Origin: DASYSA01 sp036003885
GTDB lineage: Bacteria > Acidobacteriota > Blastocatellia > UBA7656
Reading direction: 5' to 3'
DNA: 15,813 nt
Assembly: GCA_036003885.1 (NCBI GenBank)
Contig: DASYSA010000187.1
Location: 1 to 15,813 of the forward strand
Shown: positions 7,637 through 14,771 of the stretch, one piece after another
How positions within the stretch are numbered: position 1 is the stretch's first letter
How the letters are laid out: each line of letters begins with the position of its first letter
Position numbers and translations under genes: made by a program
Notes under the pieces: generated by a model
What the model saw: only the letters and a program-made list of their open reading frames with translations
Database searches by the model: none
Told to the model about the DNA's origin: nothing

Positions 7637-8629
7637 TCATTGGCTTATTCGGGGCCTGTTAGTCTGGCCGCCCGGGAAATTCGGATTTGTTCCGGGCTGG
7701 CCCTGGCCGCCGGGGAAGTTCGGATTCACTCCCGGCATCGTCTGTGGATCCGGAATAAAGATGAAGATCCATTGCTCGTAGTTCGATAGACCATACAGCG
7801 AACGCACCGACGGTCCCTTGAGTTTGGGACGGACTCCGACGATGGGGATACTGCTCTTCCCGGGTTGGTCCGACGAGTCTTTGTCTTTGAATATGTGTGC
7901 CAATGGGTCTACGACGCCCTCATCATCGTCATCGTCACCGTTGTCATCGTCATCCAGAACCGGCGGTTTCTCAGCTTGGCCTGGTGTTCGGGGCGGCTGA
8001 CCCGGCTGCGCCGGACCGGGCGGGCGATTTGTGTTCGCCTGCTCGGAAGCCACACCAGAGGGGAGAATGATGGTCGGCGTCACACGTTGCATCCTCGGCG
8101 GAGGACCCGCGATCATCTGGAGCACTTGCGGAATCGGGTTCCCGGTGGCGGCGGCATAAGCCTGCAAAAAAGGCGCGAGAAGTGGGTCTCGAGCTCGAAC
8201 CGGTTCCCATTCCTCGTTTGTCATTGGATCGATCATGGCCGACCGCCTGACGAATTTGATCTGCCTCTCCCCGGCGGTAACCCCGTCACGAAGTTTCTTG
8301 AGGTCGAGTAAGAACCCCCCAAATCGCGTCGGGGGCGCTATGAGCTGCGGGGCGCCCCTCTGCCCACTGTTGTAATAGCGGCCGATGGCTTCGGCCATCT
8401 GCTCGCCGCGATAAATCATCTCCGCTTCTTTGTCACGTTGAACAGCGAATCTCACACTCGGTACGGCAGAGACCAGCAAGACGCCCAGAACCATCAGCGC
8501 CAAAATCAGACCTAACAGTGCCCATCCTGATTCCGCCCGCTCAGTTCGTACATCAATCCTGTCTTTAACCGCAGGGCTGTGCCCTGAAGATGCCGGGAAA
8601 GAAATGCCTCGCTCTGGAAGGTTCATCAT
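7637..8629 (-). CDS. GspG-like pseudopilin with long disordered C-terminal tail
   Basis: This protein of 330 residues has a prepilin-type N-terminus. After a 35-residue leader, a Gly at 35 is followed by the hydrophobic helix WALLGLILALMVLGVLLVSA. RDKEAEMIYRGEQMAEAIGRYY (65-86) and DPMTNEEW (134-141) are typical of the type II secretion/type IV pilus pseudopilin group related to GspG. Cleavage after G35 would leave Gly, not Glu, at mature position 5. The tail (176-330) is Pro-rich, has an acidic run at 226-237 (DDDDNGDDDDDE), then SLYGLSNYEQWIFIFIPD, and ends in two 13-residue repeats. The gene overlaps the PilP-like gene by four bases (ATGA); the second ATG at 8626 is an alternative start. 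It is the last gene of the cluster. It would be an inner-membrane subunit extracted into a pseudopilus. Confidence 0.8.
   Translation of the reverse strand: MMNLPERGISFPASSGHSPAVKDRIDVRTERAESGWALLGLILALMVLGVLLVSAVPSVRFAVQRDKEAEMIYRGEQMAEAIGRYYNSGQRGAPQLIAPPTRFGGFLLDLKKLRDGVTAGERQIKFVRRSAMIDPMTNEEWEPVRARDPLLAPFLQAYAAATGNPIPQVLQMIAGPPPRMQRVTPTIILPSGVASEQANTNRPPGPAQPGQPPRTPGQAEKPPVLDDDDNGDDDDDEGVVDPLAHIFKDKDSSDQPGKSSIPIVGVRPKLKGPSVRSLYGLSNYEQWIFIFIPDPQTMPGVNPNFPGGQGQPGTNPNFPGGQTNRPRISQ
7658..7735 (-). repeat. Two tandem 39-bp units coding PG(V/T)NPNFPGGQ repeats
   Basis: Codons 299-311 and 312-324 of the pseudopilin gene encode two 13-residue units, PGVNPNFPGGQGQ and PGTNPNFPGGQTN. The DNA copies (7735-7697 and 7696-7658) differ at third positions and at the unit ends, so the duplication is not very recent. 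Such Gly/Pro/Asn-rich tails are usually disordered and vary in copy number. Confidence 0.75.
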
Positions 8630-9483
8630 CGCGCCTTGTCCTGCATCGCCACGCGTTTCTTGATCTGATACTGAGTGTGAATGACATCGACTCCATCGTT
8701 AGTAATCGACTCAACACGCCATACACCCTGGACGGTGCCGCCGCGTTGCACTCTGGCGACCTCCTTGGTGCCATTCATTTCGAGCACGCCAATGTCTCCG
8801 ATTCTCCCAATGTATTTGAAAGGAGGATCGGGCGCGGCCACGACGACAAAAGATGCATGGTTCGAGAAAAGCTTGGGATCGGTCGGAGACCTGACGTCAA
8901 CGGCCAACGTGGTCTGCGTTGAATACTCGGTAGCCCGAATCTCGACTGAGAGCGTCGTCTCGTTTATTCGCTTGGTCGGCCTTGGATTCCCGTTTATCAG
9001 CACCTGCGCGTCCGCCGGAAAAGCCTTGCCGGTTACCGTCATCGTAAAGGGCCGAGGCGTACCGGCCACCGCGGTTTGAGGCTGAATATAACTGATCGTA
9101 ATCGGCGGAGGGTCTGGTGGCTTCGGAGGCGGTTTCGGAGGTTCCTTGTAGTAGTCAAATATGTTTCCGCGCTTGCCGACTGCAGGATCTCCTCCTCTGG
9201 AATAAGCGATCAAGTGCACATCCAGCGGCGTCGTGTCGTACAACAGCTGTTGCAGTTTTTCCTGCGGAGTAGCAGCGGATTGGGCTTGTCGCGTCGTTTG
9301 AGTGCCCGATCCTGAACCCGGCTTTGAGGCCGAAGGGACATTCGCAGCTGTGGTTGTGGCCTTCTGCTTGGACGGGGATCCCGTGAATACGAAGGTCCGC
9401 AACACAAAGACGACGAGCACCAACAACAGCGTCGCTAACAGCACCATCTGTCGAGTATTCTTCTTTGAACGCTTTGCCGCCAT
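8626..9483 (-). CDS. PilP-like membrane-anchored protein with IPT domain (pilus/secretion alignment complex)
   Basis: This inner-membrane protein has 285 residues from the ATG at 9483. The frame is open to a TTG at 9501, and neither start has a clear ribosome binding site. A basic N-terminus (KRSKKNTR) precedes one membrane segment (13-32). A low-complexity linker follows, then GNIFDYYKEP (106-115), resembling the RDPF region of PilP. A Pro-rich hinge (115-127) leads to an IPT/TIG-like Ig domain (about 128-216; VTGKAFPADAQVLINGNP). The end (220-279; FKYIGRIGDIGVLEMNG, then VQGVWRVESITNDGVDV) resembles the small beta domain of PilP/GspC that contacts the secretin. The position after pilN and pilO supports a PilP role. 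PilP itself is shorter, usually a lipoprotein and lacks IPT, so the assignment is by context and weak motif likeness. Confidence 0.65.
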   Translation of the reverse strand: MAAKRSKKNTRQMVLLATLLLVLVVFVLRTFVFTGSPSKQKATTTAANVPSASKPGSGSGTQTTRQAQSAATPQEKLQQLLYDTTPLDVHLIAYSRGGDPAVGKRGNIFDYYKEPPKPPPKPPDPPPITISYIQPQTAVAGTPRPFTMTVTGKAFPADAQVLINGNPRPTKRINETTLSVEIRATEYSTQTTLAVDVRSPTDPKLFSNHASFVVVAAPDPPFKYIGRIGDIGVLEMNGTKEVARVQRGGTVQGVWRVESITNDGVDVIHTQYQIKKRVAMQDKAR

Positions 9484-9526
9484 TTTGTTCTGCTCGTTCA
9501 AACGCCGGAGTCTGCGGATAGTTCGG

Positions 9527-10231
9527 CTAAGGCTGAAAGTAGGCCGACAGGCTGATTGTCAGAGAAAGCCCCGAGAGATTTGAACTATGACGCCGTCGTC
9601 GACCGGTGTCACCGTCCGCCTCTTCGGCAGCCGCAATGAGGTTAATTGACCGAATCATCAGGAACTGTTTGTTCTTCTCGAGATCGCTGATGAAGGCTCG
9701 GAGCTTGTCATACTGGCCGGAGATCGTGAAGTTCATGTTGAGCTGCGGAAAGGGGTTTAACACCGGTTCCCCGTTCCTGCTCCTGGACTTCTTCTTCTCG
9801 TTCTGCTGACCGATGTTCTCGAGGTTCATCTCGAGGCCGCTCGTCAGGTGCGCGCCGTGCTTCTGCACCAGCGCATTAATCTCGTTTATAAGCGCTCGTT
9901 GTCCCTGATGGCGCGGCTTAAGGTACTGGGTCTTGAATGCCCCGAGACTGTTCAGCGCATCCTGGAGCGTGTCCTTCGGCGCCGCGTCTGTGGTGGGCTT
10001 TAGTATCAACGCAATCTGCTTCTTCTGAAGGTCGTATTGCGCTTCGAGCCTCGCGAGTCTGTCCTGCTCAGGCTTGAGAGCCGAGAAGTAGTAGTACAGG
10101 GTTCCGAAGAAGAACAACAGTACTATGACACCGGCTGCGATCTCGACCGCGCTGAAACTGAGCCGACTTGCCGACAGGTGCGGCCGCCGAATCTCGATCT
10201 TGGAAACCCGCTCTCTGATCTGAGTGCTCAT
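9527..10231 (-). CDS. pilO: PilO-like type IV pilus inner-membrane protein
   Basis: This bitopic protein has 234 residues. A cytoplasmic N-terminus (1-27) is followed by a membrane helix at 28-49 (VEIAAGVIVLLFFFGTLYYYF), a coiled coil at about 52-78 (RLARLEAQYDLQKKQ), and a periplasmic ferredoxin-like region. That region ends with MNFTISGQYDKLRAFISDLEKN, close to the PilO signature in which a small beta strand leads into 'gxyhqlgxFlsdla'. PilO forms heterodimers with PilN in the alignment subcomplex of type IV pili (GspM in type II secretion). Its start shares one base with the pilN stop (TGATG), showing translational coupling. The C-terminal DTGRRRRHSSNLSGLSLTISLSAYF is the last beta strand with a basic insert. 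Confidence 0.8.
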   Translation of the reverse strand: MSTQIRERVSKIEIRRPHLSASRLSFSAVEIAAGVIVLLFFFGTLYYYFSALKPEQDRLARLEAQYDLQKKQIALILKPTTDAAPKDTLQDALNSLGAFKTQYLKPRHQGQRALINEINALVQKHGAHLTSGLEMNLENIGQQNEKKKSRSRNGEPVLNPFPQLNMNFTISGQYDKLRAFISDLEKNKQFLMIRSINLIAAAEEADGDTGRRRRHSSNLSGLSLTISLSAYFQP

Positions 10232-10845
10232 CAGTCCCCACCTCTGTTCGGCACGTAAGTCACTCTAAGAGTGAACGGAACCTCGCCGGTCTCAACGGCC
10301 GCGTCCTGGGTGAAGCTCCGCACGTCAAATAGCCCGCCGGACTTCTCCAGCGTCTCCATCATCTCAGTCAGCTGTCCTGATGTCTGGCCGAGAGCCTTAA
10401 TCTCCACCTGCGCCGCGACGCTTCCATTCTCCATCGATGCTCCGGCGACTTGAATACTCACGATCTTCGTCTTATTCGGCACGAATCGCTCGATGTCGCC
10501 AATAAGCTTGTTCCACGAGAATGCCTTGCTCGCGATCAACTGGCGCGCGGCAAATAGCTGCACGGCGTCTTCCTCGTTCAGCGCAACCCTCTCCTCCGCC
10601 TTGCTTCGTCGCTCGAGTTCCTTCTTGTACTCCTCGACCTTGCCCTCCTGATCCTTGACCAGACCCGCGACTTCGTCGGCCTTCGCGCTGACGCGGCCCT
10701 TCTCGGAGTTGACCCACAACCCCAGCCACAGGCTTACAAAGAAGACGAGCGCAATCGCGATCCAAAGGAGGCGATGGTTGGCAAACGGCCTGCTGGATAG
10801 ATTCAGACTGGTTCGCATTGACTGTAAGGATAACCGAGAAATCAT
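10231..10845 (-). CDS. pilN: PilN-like type IV pilus inner-membrane protein
   Basis: This protein has 204 residues. The N-terminus carries SLNLSSRPFANHR (13-25), the PilN cytoplasmic segment (INLxxxPxxxxR type) that binds PilM. A membrane helix follows at 27-44 and a coiled coil at about 50-100 (EGKVEEYKKELERRSKAEER). FSWNKLIGDIERFVPNKTKI and VEIKALGQTSGQLTEMMETL then mark the periplasmic ferredoxin-like fold. The residue order and size match the PilN/GspL-C family. Two starts are possible, ATG at 10845 or at 10818 (Met10). Neither has a good Shine-Dalgarno, and the shorter form would begin just before the PilM-binding motif. It is the first gene of the minus-strand pil cluster. Unusually, pilM is not upstream; a divergent plus-strand gene lies there instead. 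Confidence 0.8.
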   Translation of the reverse strand: MISRLSLQSMRTSLNLSSRPFANHRLLWIAIALVFFVSLWLGLWVNSEKGRVSAKADEVAGLVKDQEGKVEEYKKELERRSKAEERVALNEEDAVQLFAARQLIASKAFSWNKLIGDIERFVPNKTKIVSIQVAGASMENGSVAAQVEIKALGQTSGQLTEMMETLEKSGGLFDVRSFTQDAAVETGEVPFTLRVTYVPNRGGD

Positions 10846-11129
10846 CTTAATCGCAATCCATAGGATCAGAAGCCTGTCGGGTCAGCGACCGCGACCGGCG
10901 CAAATATGGACAACACCCAAACTACACTCCGACCTGCGGCACCTTCTGTCTTTGCCTCCGCCGAGGCCCTTTCCCCCAAATTACTCATCAGATCGAAGCC
11001 GGCATCCGCATGGCAGGAGCACAACCGAGCGGCAATCTCTCGTCTTCCCTGGCAACTCTCGTGGAAGGCAAACGCATCTCCTCAGGGTAAGTTCCAGTTG
11101 TTAAACAGGCACAAGATGGAGGGAGAGCT
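10846..11129. other. Divergent intergenic region, no gene supported
   Basis: This stretch of 284 bases lies between pilN (minus) and the zinc-ribbon gene (plus) and must hold the start regions of both. I see no convincing -35/-10 pair on either strand. No reading frame has recognisable protein features, and there is no remnant of pilM. The one clear signal is GGAGG at 11118-11122, seven bases before the ATG at 11130. A plus-strand frame, 10906-11133, overlaps that ATG but has no ribosome binding site. Confidence 0.6.
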
Positions 11130-12494
11130 ATGAAGACCTGCCCGGCATGCGGCCTCCACGTTGAAGATGAGTATCTCTATTGCTGGGAAGACGGCACGCG
11201 GTTGAGCGGGGGAGAGACCCTGGCGCTCCCCCCCCAAAGACCGACGGCTCCTATGGCCATAGATGAGCACGCGACTCCCTTCCAGCACGCCGCAGAGGGC
11301 GTCGAGGAGCAGCCCGTGTTAAGTTGCCCGGCGTGCGGCGGAGAGTTTCCGCTGACCTTCTCTGCATGCCCGGTCCACGACCTGCCACTTACCTCAAGAC
11401 GAATCAGTCGCCAACGGTCTCCGGCGCGGGCGGCTACCGCTACTGTCGAAGAACCGCTCGCGCAGCAGGTCATAGTCAGCGAAGACGAAGCAGCCAACAT
11501 GTTCAGCGATGAACCAATGCTCCCGAGCGAACCCTCCGAGGATAGCGAATTCGACTTCGCAGACGACACTCCAAGCAGGGAGGACCAGCCGGAGGAAGAC
11601 AGCCGGGCAACAGGTTCGTGGCTTGCCATTCGCTGGATGGAGCTTCGAGATGGCGCCAGGGGACTGTGGCGGCGGATCGCCGCAGGCAGGCAGGCTGCCC
11701 GTGATCGAGGTCGATCGTTGGGTCTGGGCTTCGGGTTCGCCGCTTCTGTCGAATCGCAGCAACCGAGCCCTCCTCCAGGAATGCGCCTTGCCGCGAGGGC
11801 TACAGCCCTCGCACTCGGCCTGTTCGGCGTTGGCGCGCTCTACGTCTTTTACAGGCAGGTCACGCGCACGCCATCTCACTCCACACGCGCGGCCGCAGTC
11901 CAAAGCGGCCCCGCGATCGAGTCCCCTCTGATTGCCACCCCATCAGAAGCGCGTGAGTATAAAGATGAACCGGCGCCCGCCGCCCAGGGCCCGGCTGATG
12001 AAGAAGCCCGAGTCCAGGCCCCTCAGAAAGAGTCGCCTCCGTTCAGAATTTCCAATGACGCCTCCGCCCCCAGGACTAACGTGCCTCCGCCTGCTCGCTC
12101 GATGCCGGCAATCCAGCCATCTGAAACCTCCGATCCGGTTCCCGTCCCCACGACTGGGCGATTCAACGCGCAGTTGGTTCGAGTGCGTTCTTACAAGGCG
12201 CCATCGGGCTACAGCTACACACTGACATTCACGCTCTACGAACACGCGGGACGGCCGATGAAATGGGAGAGGCTTTCAATCGTGACTCACTCTGCCAGCG
12301 GTGCGACGCATACGGAAATGCTTCCCTTCCAGCACTGGCTTGCGGGATCGGGAGCGTTGACCTTCACCCTGAATGTTGACATGGTTGGCGCGTCCGAAGC
12401 TGACTGGCGAGGTCGAATAAGCTGCATGAGCGTTGGCGCCGATGAAACGGGCAGACCTTTGCGAGCAAGCTTCGGGACCGACGTAGCGCCATAA
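11130..12494 (+). CDS. Double zinc-ribbon, single-pass membrane protein of unknown function
   Basis: I do not recognise a named family for this protein of 454 residues. The first zinc-ribbon-like knot is at 4-21 (CPAC...YCWEDG: C4, C7, C18, with Asp where a fourth Cys is usual). A second is at 66-83 (CPAC...ACPVH: C66, C69, C80, H83). A low-complexity acidic stretch (105-160), a basic amphipathic region (163-196) and a membrane segment at about 222-241 follow. Next comes a Pro/Ala-rich linker, then a compact C-terminal domain (345-454) of probable beta strands, opening FNAQLVRVRSYKAPSGYSYT. By the positive-inside rule the ribbons are cytoplasmic and the C-terminal domain is outside. N-terminal ribbons of this pattern are frequent in Acidobacteriota sensor-like proteins. 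The ATG at 11130 has GGAGG seven bases upstream. A GC-rich heptamer hairpin starts at its stop codon. Confidence 0.8.
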   Translation: MKTCPACGLHVEDEYLYCWEDGTRLSGGETLALPPQRPTAPMAIDEHATPFQHAAEGVEEQPVLSCPACGGEFPLTFSACPVHDLPLTSRRISRQRSPARAATATVEEPLAQQVIVSEDEAANMFSDEPMLPSEPSEDSEFDFADDTPSREDQPEEDSRATGSWLAIRWMELRDGARGLWRRIAAGRQAARDRGRSLGLGFGFAASVESQQPSPPPGMRLAARATALALGLFGVGALYVFYRQVTRTPSHSTRAAAVQSGPAIESPLIATPSEAREYKDEPAPAAQGPADEEARVQAPQKESPPFRISNDASAPRTNVPPPARSMPAIQPSETSDPVPVPTTGRFNAQLVRVRSYKAPSGYSYTLTFTLYEHAGRPMKWERLSIVTHSASGATHTEMLPFQHWLAGSGALTFTLNVDMVGASEADWRGRISCMSVGADETGRPLRASFGTDVAP

Positions 12495-12608
12495 ACGTTT
12501 CGCGTTCCGCGTTTCGAGTTTCGCGTTAAGAAACTTTTTCGTTGCAGTCGCCCAACTCGAAACGCAGAACGCGAAACTCGAAACGCGGAACGCGGAACGC
12601 GAAACGTT
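12494..12608. repeat. GTTTCGC-type heptanucleotide hairpin repeat with a 34-bp stem
   Basis: The left arm (12494-12527) and right arm (12568-12608) are built of 7-mers such as GTTTCGC, GTTCCGC and GTTTCGA. The reverse complement of the right arm equals the left arm exactly, except for one additional 7-mer in the right arm (41 against 34 bases). The 40-base loop holds further related 7-mers on its right side. The left arm starts on the last base of the zinc-ribbon gene's TAA (12492-12494). As RNA or as single strand it would fold into a very stable hairpin, and termination or mRNA protection for the upstream gene is plausible. No uridine tract follows the stem, so it is not a standard intrinsic terminator. 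Confidence 0.92.
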
Positions 12609-12621
12609 CCCCGGGCCATCG

Positions 12622-12651
12622 CTGGCAAACTAATATTAAACACATTATAGT
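12622..12651 (+). promoter_or_regulatory. Candidate sigma70-type promoter of the DUF255 gene
   Basis: CTGGCA (12622-12627) and TATAGT (12646-12651) are 18 bases apart. The -10 matches consensus at five of six positions and the -35 at four. It lies in a short AT-rich patch between the GC-rich hairpin and the gene, and would give a leader of about 30 bases. This suggests the DUF255 gene is transcribed separately from the zinc-ribbon gene. Confidence 0.5.
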
Positions 12652-12688
12652 CTTCTTCTCTGGCTGAGAATCAGTGGAAGAGGACACT

Positions 12689-14755
12689 ATGGCTGAGACG
12701 CAATTCACGAATCGGCTCATCAACGAGACGAGCCCCTACCTGCTTCAACACGCCCACAATCCTGTGGAGTGGTATCCCTGGGGTCCGGAAGCTCTCGAAC
12801 GGTCGCGAAGCGAAGACAAACCCATCCTTCTGTCGATCGGCTACTCGGCTTGTCACTGGTGTCACGTAATGGAGCACGAGTCATTCGAGAATGAACAGAT
12901 CGCCGATCTGATGAACCAGAATTTCGTGTGCATCAAAGTCGATCGCGAAGAGAGACCCGATCTGGATTCGATCTACATGAACGCAGTGCAGATGTTGACC
13001 GGACATGGTGGATGGCCGATGACGGTCTTCTTGACCCCCGATCTCAAGCCTTTCTACGGGGGGACCTACTATCCGCCCGTCGATCGTCAGGGCATGCCGG
13101 GTTTCCCGCGCGTGCTGTTGGCAATCGCTGATTCATATCGGAGCCGGAAGTCAGATGTAACGTCCAGCGCCGATGCCATTACTGCGGAGTTGCGAAAGAT
13201 GAATCGCTTTCGCGCCGTGGGCGAGATGCTGACCACCGAAGTTCTCAACCAGGCCTATTCAGGTTTGACATCGAACGCCGACAGACTGAACGGCGGCTTT
13301 GGGAGCGCGCCGAAATTCCCGCCGTCGATGAACCTGATGTTTCTTCTTCGTCACCGCAAAAGGACCAACTCGTCTCCCGCCCTCGAGATGGTTGAGCTGA
13401 CGCTCGAGAAGATGGCGCACGGCGGCATGTACGATCACCTCGGAGGCGGTTTCGCGCGATACTCGGTGGACGCCCACTGGCTGGTGCCGCACTTCGAGAA
13501 GATGCTATACGACAACGCCCTGCTGTCGCGCGCCTACCTGTACGCCTACCAGATGACCCGGCGGCCGCTGTACCGGCAGGTGGCCGAGGAGATATTCGAG
13601 TACATACTGCGCGATATGACCGACCCCGAAGGAGGATTCTACTCGGCTGAAGATGCAGACAGCGAAGGCGAAGAAGGCAAGTTCTACGTCTGGACCAGGG
13701 ATGAGGTGATAAACATTCTTGGAGAACAGGACGGCCGGCTGTTTTGTGAGTACTTCGATGTAACCGCCGGCGGCAACTTCGAGCACGGTAAATCGATCTT
13801 GAACGTACCTCGTTCTATGGAGGCGTTCTCCGAGGAGCGCGGATTGGACCCGATCGAAGTCGCCCGGATAGTGAACAGCGGTAAGAAGAAGCTATTCTAT
13901 GTGCGCGAAGAACGCGTGCGACCGACTCGCGACGACAAGATCCTCACCTCCTGGAATGCCCTGATGCTCACCTCTCTGGCTGAGGCGGCGAACATTTTGG
14001 GGCGCGACGACTATCGCGAGGTGGCGATCAGAAGCGCGGACTTTCTTTTGAAGAACCTGATGCAGGACGGCAGGCTGCTCCGGACCTACAAAGATGGGAA
14101 GGCGAAGTTAAACGCCTACCTCGATGACTATGCGTATCTCGTCGAGGCTCTCCTGGCAGTCTACGAAGCTACATTCGAGATCAGGTATTTCGAAGAGGCT
14201 CGACGTCTGGCGGATACGATGATCGCGCAGTTTTGGGATGAATCCGAGCCCGGTTTTTTCTTCACCTCCGCGGACCACGAACAACTGATCACGCGCACGA
14301 AGGAATATTTCGATAACGCGACCCCGTCGGGCAATTCGGTGGCGGCGCTTGTCTTGCAGAAGCTCGGGCTGTTGACCCAGGAGACCGAGTATCATCGATG
14401 TGCTGTGAGCATTCTTCATGCCATCCATCAGGCAATGGCGCGCTACCCCAGTGCGTTCGGATACATGCTCTGCGCGCTCGATTTTTACCTGTCCGAGCCC
14501 AAAGAGATAGCGATAGTGGGGGTGCCCGGATCACACGAGGTCAGATCGTTTATGGAGGAGATCTTCTCTCGCTACCTGCCAAATAAGGTGTTGGCGCTCG
14601 GCGAACCGGACGATCTCGAAGCTGGATTCAGAATCAAGCTCCTGGCTGGAAGGCCCGCGATAGACGGGAAACCGACCGCCTATGTGTGCAGGCTGTACAC
14701 GTGCCTGGCGCCGGCAACAACAACACAGGATCTTGCAGAGAGATTAGAAGAGTAA
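12689..14755 (+). CDS. DUF255 thioredoxin-like protein (YyaL / SPATA20 family)
   Basis: This protein has 688 residues, the usual length of the family. The start is the ATG at 12689, with AGAGG five bases upstream; the frame is also open to a GTG at 12674. The N-terminal thioredoxin-fold domain (about 1-165) contains the hallmark NETSPYLLQHAHNPVEWYPW (12-31) and SACHWCHVM (53-61), with C55 and C58 as the CxxC pair. GGWPMTVFLTPDLKPFYGGTYYPP-type sequence follows with the conserved cis-proline region. The remainder is an (alpha/alpha)-barrel like that of glycosidases and sugar epimerases, with KFPPSMNLMFLLRH, HFEKMLYDNALL and TSWNALM as landmarks. No signal peptide is seen, so it should be cytoplasmic. 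Biochemical function is not established; a redox or carbohydrate-related role is only suggested by the folds. It converges on the glutaminyl cyclase gene with 16 bases between the stops. Confidence 0.93.
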   Translation: MAETQFTNRLINETSPYLLQHAHNPVEWYPWGPEALERSRSEDKPILLSIGYSACHWCHVMEHESFENEQIADLMNQNFVCIKVDREERPDLDSIYMNAVQMLTGHGGWPMTVFLTPDLKPFYGGTYYPPVDRQGMPGFPRVLLAIADSYRSRKSDVTSSADAITAELRKMNRFRAVGEMLTTEVLNQAYSGLTSNADRLNGGFGSAPKFPPSMNLMFLLRHRKRTNSSPALEMVELTLEKMAHGGMYDHLGGGFARYSVDAHWLVPHFEKMLYDNALLSRAYLYAYQMTRRPLYRQVAEEIFEYILRDMTDPEGGFYSAEDADSEGEEGKFYVWTRDEVINILGEQDGRLFCEYFDVTAGGNFEHGKSILNVPRSMEAFSEERGLDPIEVARIVNSGKKKLFYVREERVRPTRDDKILTSWNALMLTSLAEAANILGRDDYREVAIRSADFLLKNLMQDGRLLRTYKDGKAKLNAYLDDYAYLVEALLAVYEATFEIRYFEEARRLADTMIAQFWDESEPGFFFTSADHEQLITRTKEYFDNATPSGNSVAALVLQKLGLLTQETEYHRCAVSILHAIHQAMARYPSAFGYMLCALDFYLSEPKEIAIVGVPGSHEVRSFMEEIFSRYLPNKVLALGEPDDLEAGFRIKLLAGRPAIDGKPTAYVCRLYTCLAPATTTQDLAERLEE

Positions 14756-14771
14756 GGCCAAAGGATTGTCG

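Noticed and set aside
9484..9501. TTG at 9501 as the start of the PilP-like gene
   Set aside because: There is no Shine-Dalgarno upstream and TTG is rarer; the ATG at 9483 was preferred, though its ribosome site is also weak, so this is not certain.
10906..11133. Plus-strand open frame of 75 codons overlapping the zinc-ribbon start by four bases
   Set aside because: The ATGA overlap is suggestive, but there is no ribosome binding site before 10906, no hydrophobic or domain feature, and the downstream gene has its own strong GGAGG.
12287..12643. Minus-strand open frame encoding a seven-residue repeat (FRVPRSA, FRVSRSA)
   Set aside because: The peptide period is simply three DNA 7-mers (21 bases) of the hairpin repeat read as codons; the rest is antisense to the zinc-ribbon gene.
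14756..14771. Intrinsic terminator between the convergent DUF255 and glutaminyl cyclase genes
   Set aside because: Only 16 bases separate the stops and no stem with a T-run can be drawn.
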